A DNA stretch of 64,000 nucleotides from positions 362,336-426,335 of the forward strand of contig CABIXN010000003.1 in NCBI GenBank assembly GCA_902362715.1, in the 5' to 3' direction. Positions 1 to 8,603 of the stretch are shown here, in pieces. Every line of letters begins with the position of its first letter. The first letter of the stretch is position 1. Under the pieces are notes generated by a model. The model saw only the letters and a program-made list of their open reading frames with translations. It did not search any database and had not been told where the DNA came from. A program made the translations under genes and the position numbers. This DNA comes from Lachnospiraceae bacterium (GTDB lineage: Bacteria > Bacillota > Clostridia > Lachnospirales > Lachnospiraceae).

Positions 1-1
1 T

Positions 2-145
2 ATTGTCAGCCTGCTGTTTGGCAGTCTGGGAACCTGGGCGGGGATGTATGCATTCCGGCATAAAACAAAACATCTGAAATTTGTTATTGGCATTCCGGTT
101 ATACTGGTCCTTCAGATCTTGCTGCTTTCCTGGATTATGTGCTGA
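2..145 (+). CDS. DUF1294-family small membrane protein, C-terminal part only
   Basis: An open frame enters from the left edge and ends at TGA 143-145, giving 47 residues of the C-terminus. It reads as a hydrophobic helix, a short basic loop containing FRHKTKH, and a second hydrophobic helix. A loop of this kind between two membrane helices is what I associate with DUF1294 proteins, small integral membrane proteins of unknown function. The start lies outside the window. The assignment rests on this one motif and on the hydrophobic pattern. Confidence 0.6.
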   Translation: MVSLLFGSLGTWAGMYAFRHKTKHLKFVIGIPVILVLQILLLSWIMC

Positions 146-186
146 GGCAGCAGCGCAAAAGGAGAAACTGAATTGCGAATGTCTGC

Positions 187-215
187 TTTACATTGGCTTT
201 CAGATTGCTTATAAT
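187..215 (+). promoter_or_regulatory. Promoter of glyA-serS
   Basis: TTTACA (187-192) and TATAAT (210-215) are separated by 17 bases, a near-consensus sigma-A promoter. It would give a leader of about 75 nt before glyA, containing a small GGCTGC-CAT-GCAGCC stem-loop. Confidence 0.65.
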
Positions 216-297
216 GAGACAGAATAGGCAAAAATAAGTAAAAATATGCGAGGCTGCCATGCAGCCGCCTGCATGAGAATAAACGGAGGAAATAACA

Positions 298-1542
298 ATG
301 TATTCACTTGAAGAAGTTAAAGCAGTGGATGTGGATGTGTACAATGCCATCCAGGATGAGATGGACAGACAGAACAGCCATATTGAATTAATTGCTTCTG
401 AAAACTGGGTAAGTCCTGCAGTAATGGCTGCTATGGGCAGTATTATGACAAATAAATATGCGGAAGGGTATCCAGGAAAAAGATATTACGGAGGCTGCGG
501 CTGTGTGGATGTAGTAGAGGAGCTTGCCATAGAGCGTGCGAAAAAGCTGTATGGAGCAGAGTATGTCAATGTGCAGCCACATTCCGGCGCTCAGGCAAAT
601 ATGGCGGTACAGTTTTCACTGCTGAAGCCCGGAGATACCGTTATGGGTATGAATCTGGATCACGGCGGACATCTGACACACGGAAGTCCTGTGAATTTTT
701 CAGGTGTTTATTTTAATATTGTTCCTTACGGCGTCAATGATGAAGGATTTCTTGATTACGAAGAAGTTATGAAAACTGCCATGGAATGCAGGCCAAAAAT
801 GATTATTGCTGGGGCAAGCGCATATGCAAGAACCATTGATTTTAAAAAGTTTCGTGAGATAGCCGATGCATGCGGTGCATATCTGATGGTAGATATGGCT
901 CACATTGCGGGACTGGTTGCAGCGGGGCTGCATCCAAATCCAATGCCTTATGCGGATGTTGTGACTACTACAACACATAAGACTCTGCGGGGCCCAAGAG
1001 GCGGCATGATTCTTGCTTCCAAAGAATCTATGGAAAAGAATAATTTTAATTTCAATAAAGCTGTTTTTCCGGGGATTCAGGGAGGTCCTCTGATGCATGT
1101 TATTGCCGCAAAGGCAGTATGCTTTAAGGAGGCGTTAGACGACAGTTTTAAAGTTTATCAGCAGAATATTCTTGATAATGCCCAGGCTCTGGCAAAAGGA
1201 CTGATGGACAGAGGAATTAAGATTGTTTCCGGGGGAACGGACAATCATTTGATGCTTGTAGATCTGACAACTTTTGACCTCACCGGAAAAGCAGTGGAAA
1301 AGCTGCTGGATGAAGCACATATTACTGCTAATAAAAATACAATTCCGAATGATCCAAAATCTCCGTTTGTAACAAGTGGTCTTCGTCTTGGGACACCTGC
1401 GGTAACATCCCGGGGATTAAATACGGAGGATATGGATACTGTGGCAGAGGCCATTGCCCTGGTAATTAAAGAGGGTGAAGCCGGTGTAGAAAAAGCCCAG
1501 GCTCTTGTAAAAAGTCTGACAGACAAGTATCCGTTAAAATAA
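298..1542 (+). CDS. glyA: Serine hydroxymethyltransferase
   Basis: This cytoplasmic PLP enzyme interconverts serine and glycine while loading one carbon onto tetrahydrofolate. The 414-residue product has the usual family length. The PLP-lysine motif [14 protein letters not shown] is visible, with the Schiff-base lysine at about residue 228, along with the N-terminal [14 protein letters not shown] and [14 protein letters not shown] segments. The ATG follows GGAGGAAATAAC, a good ribosome binding site. serS follows 49 bases later on the same strand with no terminator between, so the two serine-related genes are probably co-transcribed from the promoter at 187-215. Confidence 0.97.
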   Translation: MYSLEEVKAVDVDVYNAIQDEMDRQNSHIELIASENWVSPAVMAAMGSIMTNKYAEGYPGKRYYGGCGCVDVVEELAIERAKKLYGAEYVNVQPHSGAQANMAVQFSLLKPGDTVMGMNLDHGGHLTHGSPVNFSGVYFNIVPYGVNDEGFLDYEEVMKTAMECRPKMIIAGASAYARTIDFKKFREIADACGAYLMVDMAHIAGLVAAGLHPNPMPYADVVTTTTHKTLRGPRGGMILASKESMEKNNFNFNKAVFPGIQGGPLMHVIAAKAVCFKEALDDSFKVYQQNILDNAQALAKGLMDRGIKIVSGGTDNHLMLVDLTTFDLTGKAVEKLLDEAHITANKNTIPNDPKSPFVTSGLRLGTPAVTSRGLNTEDMDTVAEAIALVIKEGEAGVEKAQALVKSLTDKYPLK

Positions 1543-1591
1543 GCAGGAAGGAAAAGAGCTCTGTGAAGGGAAGACAGAGTGGGAAAATATT

Positions 1592-2869
1592 ATGATAGAT
1601 ATTAGATTTTTAAGAGAAAATCCCGAAATTGTAAAACAGAACATTAAAAATAAATTTCAGGACAGAAAACTGCCTCTGGTGGATGAAGTCATTGAACTGG
1701 ATGAAAAAGCCCGCGCCGTACAGCAGGAAGCTGATAATCTGCGTGCCAACAGAAATAAGATCTCCAAACAGATCGGAGCTTTGATGGCTCAGGGAAAGAA
1801 AGAAGAAGCTATGGCCTTAAAGGAGCAGGTTGCTAAGGATGCCAAAAAGCTGGAAGAGCTGGAGGAGCAGGAAGCACAGCTGCAGGAAAAAATCAGACAG
1901 GATATGATGGCAATTCCAAATATCATTGACCCTTCTGTTCCAATCGGAAAAGACGACAGTGAAAATGTGGAGGTGCAAAAGTACGGGGAGCCCGTGGTTC
2001 CTGATTTTGAGATTCCGTATCATACGGAAATCATGGAAAAATTTGATGGAATTGACCTGGATGCGGCAAGAAAGGTTGCAGGAAATGGTTTCTATTATCT
2101 CCAAGGAGATATCGCAAGACTGCATTCTGCAATGACGGCCTATGCCAGAGATTTTATGATTGACCGGGGATTTACCTACTGTATCCCGCCGTTTATGATT
2201 CGAAGCAACGTGGTAACCGGTGTTATGAGCTTTGAAGAGATGGATGCCATGATGTATAAGATTGAAGGCGAGGATCTGTACCTTATCGGTACTTCTGAGC
2301 ATTCCATGATCGGTAAGTTTATAGATACAATTATAGAAGAAGAAGCTCTGCCCAAAACCCTTACAAGCTATTCTCCATGTTTCAGAAAGGAAAAAGGTGC
2401 TCACGGAATTGAGGAGAGAGGTGTATACCGGATTCATCAGTTTGAAAAACAGGAGATGATCGTTGTATGTAAGCCTGAGGAATCACCCATGTGGTTTGAT
2501 AAGCTGTGGCAGAATACAGTAGATTTGTTCCGCTCTCTGGATATTCCGGTACGTACGCTGGAATGCTGTTCCGGAGATCTGGCAGACCTGAAAGTAAAAT
2601 CAATTGATGTGGAAGCATGGTCGCCCCGCCAGAAAAAATATTTTGAAGTGGGAAGCTGTTCCAATCTTGGAGATGCTCAGGCAAGACGTCTGAAAATCCG
2701 TGTTAAAGGAAAAGGCGGGAAATATTTTGCACATACACTGAACAATACCGTTGTAGCTCCTCCAAGAATGCTGATTGCCTTTTTGGAAAACAACCTGAAT
2801 GAAGACGGTACTGTGAATATCCCGGAAGCGCTTCAGCCGTATATGGGCGGAAAAACAAAAATTCAGTAG
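1592..2869 (+). CDS. serS: Seryl-tRNA synthetase
   Basis: Class II aminoacyl-tRNA synthetase charging tRNA-Ser. The 425 residues begin MIDIRFLRENPEIVKQN, the typical SerS N-terminus. A charged, Lys/Glu-rich helical arm (about residues 30-105) forms the tRNA-binding coiled coil. The catalytic domain shows GTSEHSM, the motif 2 region CFRKEKGAHG...RIHQFEKQEM, and motif 3 NTVVAPPRMLIAFLEN. It is the second gene of the glyA-serS unit and ends just before a strong terminator. Confidence 0.97.
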   Translation: MIDIRFLRENPEIVKQNIKNKFQDRKLPLVDEVIELDEKARAVQQEADNLRANRNKISKQIGALMAQGKKEEAMALKEQVAKDAKKLEELEEQEAQLQEKIRQDMMAIPNIIDPSVPIGKDDSENVEVQKYGEPVVPDFEIPYHTEIMEKFDGIDLDAARKVAGNGFYYLQGDIARLHSAMTAYARDFMIDRGFTYCIPPFMIRSNVVTGVMSFEEMDAMMYKIEGEDLYLIGTSEHSMIGKFIDTIIEEEALPKTLTSYSPCFRKEKGAHGIEERGVYRIHQFEKQEMIVVCKPEESPMWFDKLWQNTVDLFRSLDIPVRTLECCSGDLADLKVKSIDVEAWSPRQKKYFEVGSCSNLGDAQARRLKIRVKGKGGKYFAHTLNNTVVAPPRMLIAFLENNLNEDGTVNIPEALQPYMGGKTKIQ

Positions 2870-2884
2870 TACAGTAAGAAAAAG

Positions 2885-2926
2885 AAAAAACACGCCGGAA
2901 TGCAGGGCATTTGGGCGTGTTTTTTT
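2885..2926 (+). terminator. Rho-independent terminator after serS
   Basis: AAAAAACACGCC (2885-2896) pairs with GGCGTGTTTTTT (2914-2926), leaving a T-run. It closes the glyA-serS unit. A dispersed repeat starts inside its T-tract. Confidence 0.85.
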
Positions 2927-3080
2927 ACTCCATAGGAAATACTGTGTTGTGATAAAGCTGAAAAGTACCGATTCCTATAGAGCAAAAAAACGCTCCGCTG
3001 AGGATCGCACTGCGGCGGAATGGAATCATGTCGCAAAAGCGACCCGCCGCAGGCGGAGAATGTGCTTTGCACATTCTTTT
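2921..3080. repeat. Structured intergenic repeat element, longest of three copies in the window
   Basis: The segment 2921-2972 (from the terminator T-run through ATAGGAAATACTGTGTTGTG to AAAGTACCGAT) recurs almost identically at 56782-56833, and its first ~25 bases recur at 57565-57592. All three sit directly after a terminator. Here it continues into nested inverted repeats: CTCCGC 2993-2998 with GCGGAG 3053-3058, TGCGGCGG 3011-3018 with CCGCCGCA 3044-3051, and GTCGC 3030-3034 with GCGAC 3039-3043. A final hairpin GAATGTGC/GCACATTC (3058-3076) is followed by TTTT. The 2870-3237 gap otherwise holds only the putative promoter of the next gene. Its function is unknown. Confidence 0.75.
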
Positions 3081-3133
3081 ATACCAAATGCAAGATATTC
3101 GTTATATATTAAATCCCCTGCCAATCAGATTTT

Positions 3134-3142
3134 TGTTATAAT
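3134..3142 (+). promoter_or_regulatory. Possible extended -10 promoter of the CatA-like gene
   Basis: TGTTATAAT (3134-3142) is a perfect -10 hexamer with an upstream TG. No convincing -35 is visible at the right distance. It lies about 95 bases before the start codon. Confidence 0.4.
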
Positions 3143-3237
3143 AGACAATAATACAAAAATAAAACTGGAAGGGCAGGCTGATCAGATTTACCGGTTGTCA
3201 GGATAGTCAGAAGAAGCAGAAAGAAGGAGGGTACAGG

Positions 3238-3879
3238 ATGTTTCGATTAATAGATATGGAACATTGGGAGCGGAGAGAGCATTATCAGTATTATGATGAA
3301 AAATTAAAATGTGTGTACAGTATTACGGCTGATCTGGATGTGACTGCATTACAAAAGAAGGTGAAAGAAAAACATCTGAAGTTCTATCCCGCTTTTGTGT
3401 ACTGCGCGGCAAGAGCTGTAAATGCAGCCAGAGAATTCCGGATGGGTACGGATGCAGAAGGCAATCCGGGATTCTGGGATGTGATGCATCCTAGTTACAC
3501 GATTTTTCATGAAGATGATCATACCTTTTCTGATTTGTGGACCTTTTATGACGAATCCTTTTCTGCTTTTTATCAGTCAATGACAGCGGATATGGCTTTG
3601 TATGGAAAGAAAAAAGGGGTTAAGGTAAAAGCAGGGCAGCCACAGAATTTTTTCTGCATTTCCTGTGTCCCGTGGCTGAATTATTCCGGTTATCATACAG
3701 CCTGCGTAGATTCGCGGCCGAATTTATTTCCCATTCTGACCTTTGGCCGGTATCAGGAAGAGGGCGGGCGTATGAAAATGCCTTTTACGGTAACGATTGC
3801 CCACGCAGCGGCTGACGGCTATCATACATCAAAGTTTATACAGGATCTGCAAAAGATCATTGATGAGGCAGTTTTCTGA
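3238..3879 (+). CDS. CatA-like O-acetyltransferase (chloramphenicol acetyltransferase family)
   Basis: The 213-residue product matches the length of type A chloramphenicol acetyltransferases, trimeric cytoplasmic enzymes that move acetyl from acetyl-CoA to a hydroxyl. The N-terminus (FRLIDMEHWERREHY) and the catalytic signature HAAADGYH (HxxxDGxH form, His about residue 189) fit the family. The ATG is preceded by AAGGAGG. Chromosomal CatA-like proteins of this group often lack demonstrated resistance activity, so the substrate is open. It stands apart from mobile genes. The next gene begins 17 bases downstream and may be co-transcribed. Confidence 0.85.
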   Translation: MFRLIDMEHWERREHYQYYDEKLKCVYSITADLDVTALQKKVKEKHLKFYPAFVYCAARAVNAAREFRMGTDAEGNPGFWDVMHPSYTIFHEDDHTFSDLWTFYDESFSAFYQSMTADMALYGKKKGVKVKAGQPQNFFCISCVPWLNYSGYHTACVDSRPNLFPILTFGRYQEEGGRMKMPFTVTIAHAAADGYHTSKFIQDLQKIIDEAVF

Positions 3880-3896
3880 CAGAGAGGAAATGATAT

Positions 3897-4271
3897 ATGG
3901 AAAATAGAACAGAGCATAATCCGGATATTACAATGCAGATTCAGTTTATGCATGATGAACAGCTGTGTACGATTATAAATATAGATTTCAAACATAAACA
4001 AATATATATTGAGAATCAAACAGACAGGGTTTTATGGAAGGCATTTGGAGTTGTAGAGAAGCCTGACTGGGAACAGTTTGAATATTTTTTAGAAAGCCGT
4101 TGTTTTCCAAGAACCCGGGCCAATGCAAAAGAGATGCTAAAGGAGCTTGGCATAGATTCCTATGATCCGCTTCAGATTATAGAAAAAACAAAAGGGCGCA
4201 TGGCGGAAGATCATCATTGGTTAAAAATTCTTTATAAAAAAGATTTTGGAGGCGCAGAATGGAAAAAGTGA
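3897..4271 (+). CDS. Small partner protein of a HipA/CtkA-like kinase
   Basis: The 124-residue soluble protein has no signal peptide or membrane segment. Its C-terminal half (NAKEMLKELGI, then a DPLQIIEKTKGRMAEDHHWL stretch) is of a type I associate with short proteins encoded just upstream of HipA-like kinase genes in Lachnospiraceae. Its last 13 bases overlap the start of the kinase gene, which implies translational coupling. By analogy with two-gene HipA-type modules it could modulate or present a substrate to the kinase. No DNA-binding helix-turn-helix is obvious, so it is not a clear HipB antitoxin. Function unknown. Confidence 0.7.
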   Translation: MENRTEHNPDITMQIQFMHDEQLCTIINIDFKHKQIYIENQTDRVLWKAFGVVEKPDWEQFEYFLESRCFPRTRANAKEMLKELGIDSYDPLQIIEKTKGRMAEDHHWLKILYKKDFGGAEWKK

Positions 4272-5074
4272 CAGTCACATCGAATCCTCAGATGGCGGTG
4301 TTGGGAGGCTCTTCTAAAGGAGACCAGATGAAGTGGCAGCAGGATGGAATCTGGTATAAAGCTGATCATATGGGATATGAAGCGCTGGCAGAAGTTATAG
4401 TTTCAAGGATGTTGGAAAGATCTAATGCAGATCTGTATGTAACATATGATCCTGTAGAAATAATTTTTAAGAATGAGAGATTTTTAGGATGCAAAAGTAA
4501 AAGCTTTCTTCAGAAAAATGAAGAACTGGTGACCATGGAACATTTGCATCGTCAGTATACAGGAGAAAGTCTCGCACAAAAGCTGGCCGGTTTTGCCCTG
4601 GTGGAAGAAAGGATACAATATGTTGTATCTCTGGTTGAAGAGATCTGCCATATTAATAATTTTGGCAGTTACTTAGCAGAAGAATTGACAATAGATGGAT
4701 TTTTCCTGAATGAAGACAGGCACACAAATAATATGGCAGTAATATATGACAGCAAGCAGGATTGCTATCGTTTATGTCCATATTTTGATAATGGCCTTTC
4801 TCTGCTGGCGGATACAAGGATGGATTTTTCCATTGATATACCAATCGAAAGATGTATGGAAAAAATACAGGCCAAGCCATTTAGTATAGATTTTGATAAA
4901 CAACTGGATGCAGCCGAAGAGCTGTATGGGACAAAATTAGAGTTTTATTATGATTTAAAATTTGCAAGACAGGAATTAGACAAATTTTCTGGTTATTATG
5001 ACCAGCGTATTTTAGATCGGGTTTTTGAATTATTGCGTATGCAAAAAAGGAAATATCAATATTTATTTAAGTAA
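4259..5074 (+). CDS. HipA/CtkA-like protein kinase-fold protein
   Basis: The 271-residue product carries kinase-like catalytic elements. A glycine-containing N-terminal loop (VLGGSSKGDQMKW) and lysine in WYKADH could bind ATP. NEDRHTNN has the catalytic Asp at about residue 153 followed by Asn. YFDNG (about residue 177) is the metal-binding DFD/DxN-like motif. This compact layout resembles stand-alone CtkA-type and HipA C-terminal kinases rather than full-length ~440-residue HipA. It overlaps the upstream small gene by 13 bases. Its target is unknown. It may be a toxin-like or signalling kinase. Confidence 0.75.
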   Translation: MEKVTVTSNPQMAVLGGSSKGDQMKWQQDGIWYKADHMGYEALAEVIVSRMLERSNADLYVTYDPVEIIFKNERFLGCKSKSFLQKNEELVTMEHLHRQYTGESLAQKLAGFALVEERIQYVVSLVEEICHINNFGSYLAEELTIDGFFLNEDRHTNNMAVIYDSKQDCYRLCPYFDNGLSLLADTRMDFSIDIPIERCMEKIQAKPFSIDFDKQLDAAEELYGTKLEFYYDLKFARQELDKFSGYYDQRILDRVFELLRMQKRKYQYLFK

Positions 5075-5089
5075 AAGTGAGGATAAAAA

Positions 5090-7273
5090 GTGGGAAAAGT
5101 TTTAGTAATTGCGGAGAAACCGTCAGTGGGCCGCGATGTTGCAAGAGTTTTAAAGTGTTTAAAGAAGCTGGAGGGAGCCTTAGAGGGTGACCGATATATT
5201 GTAACCTGGGGGCTTGGCCATCTGGTTACCCTGGCGGATCCGGAGCATTATGATAAAAAATATAAAGACTGGAAGATGGAAGATCTGCCCATGATGCCAA
5301 AGCAGCTGGATACAGAGGTGATCCGCCAGACTGCAAAACAGTACCGGGCGGTGAAGAGCCAGCTTCACAGAAAAGATGTGTCAGGAATCGTAATTGCCAC
5401 AGATGCCGGCCGGGAGGGAGAGCTGGTAGCACGCTGGATCTTAAAGGCGGCAGGCAGCCACAAGCCCTGCAGACGTCTGTGGATTTCTTCTGTGACAGAT
5501 AAAGCGATCCGGCAGGGATTTGACAGGCTGAAAGATGCCAGGGAGTATGATAATCTGTACCATGCGGCTGTCTGCCGGGCGGAGGCTGACTGGCTGGTGG
5601 GGTTAAACGCCACCCGGGCGCTGACCTGTAAGCACAATGCCCAGCTGTCCTGCGGAAGAGTACAGACTCCCACACTGGCAATGATCGCCAAACGGGAAGA
5701 GGAGATCAGAAAGTTTATACCAAAGTCCTATTACGGCCTGTCTGTGCTGGCAGAGGGAATCAGCTTTACCTGGAGAGATGAAAAGAGCGGAAGCTACCGG
5801 ACCTTTCAAAAGGAACGGGTTCTGGAGATTGAGAAAAAAATCAGCGGAAAGAAACTAAAGCTTGTAAAGACAGATGCCAAAAAGAAAAAGAAACCGGCGC
5901 CTCTGTTATATGATCTTACTGAGCTGCAGCGGGAGGCGAATCGGAAATTCGGATTTTCCGCAAAAGAAACTTTGAATATTATGCAGCGGCTGTATGAAAA
6001 TCATAAGGTGTTAACTTATCCAAGAACAGATTCCCGTTATCTGACGTCGGATGTAGTGGGAACTATAAAAGAACGGCTTCAGGCTGTTAATTCCGGCGCT
6101 TACCGGGCGTTTGTGGCTCCGCTGTTAAAGCAGGAGATAAAAAAGAGCGCATCTTTTGTAAATGACAGTAAAGTCAGCGACCATCATGCTATTATTCCCA
6201 CGGAGCAGGCGCCCTCCTATCTGCATATGAGCAACGAAGAAAAGAAAATTTACGATCTGGTTGTCCGCAGATTTTTAGCTGTGCTGTACCCGCCTTATGA
6301 GTATGAGGAGACGACGCTGGAAGGAGAAATTGCAGGAGAAAGCTTTTGGGCCAGAGGAAACAGGACGCTTTTCGCCGGATGGAAAAGCGTTTATGAAAAT
6401 CCTTCTGAGGATGATGAGGAAGAGGAATTAAAAAAACAGGATCTGCCTGCCGTTACAAAGGGGCAGGAACTGCTGGTTTCCAATATCCGCCGGACAGAAG
6501 GCAAGACAAAGCCTCCTGCCAGATTTAATGAGGCGACACTTTTATCCGCCATGGAAAATCCGGTGAAATATATGGAGAGCGGAGATAAACAGATGGCAAA
6601 GACACTAGGCGAGACCGGCGGTCTTGGAACTGTTGCCACCAGAGCGGATATTATTGAAAAACTGTTTTCCGGTTTTCTCCTTGAGAAAAAAGGCGAAGAA
6701 ATATATACCACAGCTAAAGCAAGACAGCTGCTTGAACTGGTTCCGGAGGATTTAAGAAAGCCGGAGCTGACAGCCCAGTGGGAGATGAAGCTTTCTGATA
6801 TTGCAGCCGGAAGGCTGTCTGATCGGAAGTTTATGAATGATATCAGAACTTATACGGTGGAACTGGTAGATGAAATCAAAAAAGGCCAGGGGACTTTCCG
6901 GCATGATAATCTGACAAATAAAATCTGCCCAGACTGTGGAAAACGTCTGCTGGCCGTGAATGGAAAAAACAGCCGTCTGCTTGTGTGTCAGGACAGAAAC
7001 TGCGGATACCGGCAGACTGTCTCTAAAGTCACTAATGCCCGCTGTCCTCAGTGCCACAAAAAAATGGAGATGGTTGGAAGCGGGGAGGCCTCAACCTTTG
7101 TCTGCGCCTGCGGATACAAGGAGCGCTTAAGCAAATTCCAGGAGCGCCGGAAAAAAGAAGGAGCCGGAGTTTCTAAACGGGATGTGCAGAACTATTTGAA
7201 AAAGCAGCAGAAAGAAGCAAAAGAGCCGGTAAATAATGCCTTTGCAGAAGCTTTTAAAAATATAAAACTTTAA
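5090..7273 (+). CDS. topB: DNA topoisomerase III
   Basis: Type IA topoisomerase that decatenates and relaxes DNA by single-strand passage. It has 727 residues from a GTG start, preceded by GTGAGG. The TOPRIM domain shows VIAEKPSVGRDVARVL and ATDAGREGELVARWI. The active-site region is TYPRTDSRYL with the nucleophilic Tyr at about residue 310. After about residue 610 the C-terminus carries zinc-ribbon-like CxxC pairs (CPDCGK, CPQCHK, CACGY) for DNA binding. Lachnospiraceae often carry topB on conjugative elements, but no conjugation genes are near, so this looks chromosomal. Confidence 0.95.
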   Translation: MGKVLVIAEKPSVGRDVARVLKCLKKLEGALEGDRYIVTWGLGHLVTLADPEHYDKKYKDWKMEDLPMMPKQLDTEVIRQTAKQYRAVKSQLHRKDVSGIVIATDAGREGELVARWILKAAGSHKPCRRLWISSVTDKAIRQGFDRLKDAREYDNLYHAAVCRAEADWLVGLNATRALTCKHNAQLSCGRVQTPTLAMIAKREEEIRKFIPKSYYGLSVLAEGISFTWRDEKSGSYRTFQKERVLEIEKKISGKKLKLVKTDAKKKKKPAPLLYDLTELQREANRKFGFSAKETLNIMQRLYENHKVLTYPRTDSRYLTSDVVGTIKERLQAVNSGAYRAFVAPLLKQEIKKSASFVNDSKVSDHHAIIPTEQAPSYLHMSNEEKKIYDLVVRRFLAVLYPPYEYEETTLEGEIAGESFWARGNRTLFAGWKSVYENPSEDDEEEELKKQDLPAVTKGQELLVSNIRRTEGKTKPPARFNEATLLSAMENPVKYMESGDKQMAKTLGETGGLGTVATRADIIEKLFSGFLLEKKGEEIYTTAKARQLLELVPEDLRKPELTAQWEMKLSDIAAGRLSDRKFMNDIRTYTVELVDEIKKGQGTFRHDNLTNKICPDCGKRLLAVNGKNSRLLVCQDRNCGYRQTVSKVTNARCPQCHKKMEMVGSGEASTFVCACGYKERLSKFQERRKKEGAGVSKRDVQNYLKKQQKEAKEPVNNAFAEAFKNIKL

Positions 7274-7390
7274 GGCGGAAGGAAGAATTCGCCAGGCCGC
7301 AGAAGAATAAAAGGCCCGGACGGATAAAAAGACAGTTTTAGTGTAGTGATATAATCGTTATTAAAATGCAGAAAAAATTGAGTCAGGTTA

Positions 7391-7419
7391 TTGAAAAAGA
7401 AAAAAAAGTGTGATAAACT
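7391..7419 (+). promoter_or_regulatory. Promoter of carAB
   Basis: TTGAAA (7391-7396) and TAAACT (7414-7419) are spaced by 17 bases, with an extended TG at 7411-7412. Transcription would begin about 100 bases upstream of carA, before the leader terminator at 7457-7482. Confidence 0.55.
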
Positions 7420-7430
7420 CTATTCAATTT

Positions 7431-7482
7431 GGGCATCTGTAATCCGGGTGCCCAGGAAAAAAAGAGATCACTCTTTTTTTTT
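7431..7482 (+). terminator. Leader hairpin and terminator upstream of carA (candidate attenuator)
   Basis: GGGCA (7431-7435) pairs with TGCCC (7449-7453). Immediately after, AAAAAAAGAG (7457-7466) pairs with CTCTTTTTTT (7471 on), ending in a T-run. Since the likely promoter lies upstream and carA starts at 7527, this terminator would sit in the carA leader and could attenuate pyrimidine/arginine carbamoyl-phosphate synthesis. I do not see a convincing PyrR-binding loop or T-box. It could instead end a short transcript from topB. Confidence 0.55.
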
Positions 7483-7526
7483 GCTCATTAACAGGTAGAT
7501 TCACAGAAAGGGCAAGGAGAGAAAAG

Positions 7527-8603
7527 ATGAAAGCATTTCTTATTCTGGAAGATGGCACAGTTTTTACGGGAACTAGTATCGGCTCCGCAAAAGAAGTCAT
7601 CAGTGAGATTGTATTTAACACGTCTATGACAGGTTATTTAGAAGTATTAACCGATCCGTCCTATGCGGGACAGGCGGTTGTTATGACTTATCCTTTAATT
7701 GGAAATTATGGAATTACTCCGGATATGGAATCAGAAAAACCATGGCCCGACGGATATATTGTGCGGGAGTTATCAAGGCTTCCAAGCAACTTCAGATGCC
7801 AGGGAACCATTCAGGATTTTCTGTTAAAATACGATATTCCCGGAATCGCCGGTATAGATACCAGAGCTCTTACAAAGATTTTAAGAGAAAAAGGTACCAT
7901 GAACGGCATGATAACCACCAATGAAGCTTTTAATGTAAGTGAAATTATTCCGAAACTGAAAGTTTACAGTACTGGTAAAGTGGTAGAAAAAGTTACCTGC
8001 AGCAAAAAAACAGTAACAGGAAAGGGCAGTTACAAAGTAGCTCTGATGGATTTTGGGGCAAAGAAAAACATTGCAGAGTCTTTAGTAAAAAGAGGATGTG
8101 AGGTGACTATTTATCCGGCTCACACTCCTGCAGATGAAATTCTGGCTGATCAGCCTGACGGCATCATGCTGTCAAACGGACCCGGGGACCCGAAAGAGTG
8201 CCGGGGTATTGTCGAAGAATTAAAGAAATTATACGCATCCGATATACCGATTTTTGCAATTTGTCTTGGTCATCAGCTGATGGCGTTAGCAAACGGAGCA
8301 GATACCCACAAATTAAAATACGGGCATCGCGGGGGAAACCATCCGGTGAAAGATCTTGCAGATAATCGTGTCTATATCTCATCACAAAATCATGGTTATG
8401 TAGTAGATACTGAAAACTTAGATCCTTCTGTAGCTGTGCCGGCATTTGTTAATGTCAACGACGGTACAAATGAAGGCTTAAAATATACAGGAAAAAATAT
8501 TTTTACGGTGCAGTTTCACCCGGAGGCTTGTCCGGGCCCCCAGGACAGCAGTTACCTGTTTGACAGATTTATTGAAATGATGGGAGGAAACAAAAATGCC
8601 TAA
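7527..8603 (+). CDS. carA: Carbamoyl-phosphate synthase small (glutaminase) subunit
   Basis: It hydrolyses glutamine and passes ammonia to CarB to make carbamoyl phosphate for pyrimidines and arginine. The 358-residue product has the CarA N-terminal domain (LEDGTVFTG, FNTSMTGYLEVLTDPSY, GIDTRALTKILREKG). A class I glutamine amidotransferase domain follows, with LSNGPGDP, nucleophile ICLGHQLMALA (Cys about 246) and FHPEACPGP supplying His and Glu. The C-terminus overlaps carB by 8 bases, so the two subunits are translationally coupled. Confidence 0.97.
   Translation: MKAFLILEDGTVFTGTSIGSAKEVISEIVFNTSMTGYLEVLTDPSYAGQAVVMTYPLIGNYGITPDMESEKPWPDGYIVRELSRLPSNFRCQGTIQDFLLKYDIPGIAGIDTRALTKILREKGTMNGMITTNEAFNVSEIIPKLKVYSTGKVVEKVTCSKKTVTGKGSYKVALMDFGAKKNIAESLVKRGCEVTIYPAHTPADEILADQPDGIMLSNGPGDPKECRGIVEELKKLYASDIPIFAICLGHQLMALANGADTHKLKYGHRGGNHPVKDLADNRVYISSQNHGYVVDTENLDPSVAVPAFVNVNDGTNEGLKYTGKNIFTVQFHPEACPGPQDSSYLFDRFIEMMGGNKNA

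Noticed and set aside
2949..3206. 85-codon open frame before the CatA-like gene
   Set aside because: It lies entirely inside the structured intergenic repeat and has no ribosome binding site or recognisable protein pattern.
3238..3879. Chloramphenicol resistance gene call
   Set aside because: The CatA fold and HxxxDGxH motif are clear, but chromosomal homologs often lack this activity, so only an O-acetyltransferase is claimed.
5090..7273. topB as a marker of an integrative conjugative element
   Set aside because: No relaxase, type IV secretion, integrase or attachment repeats surround it.
7431..7453. PyrR-binding site in the carA leader
   Set aside because: The loop does not fit the known PyrR consensus well enough; only a hairpin and terminator are reported.
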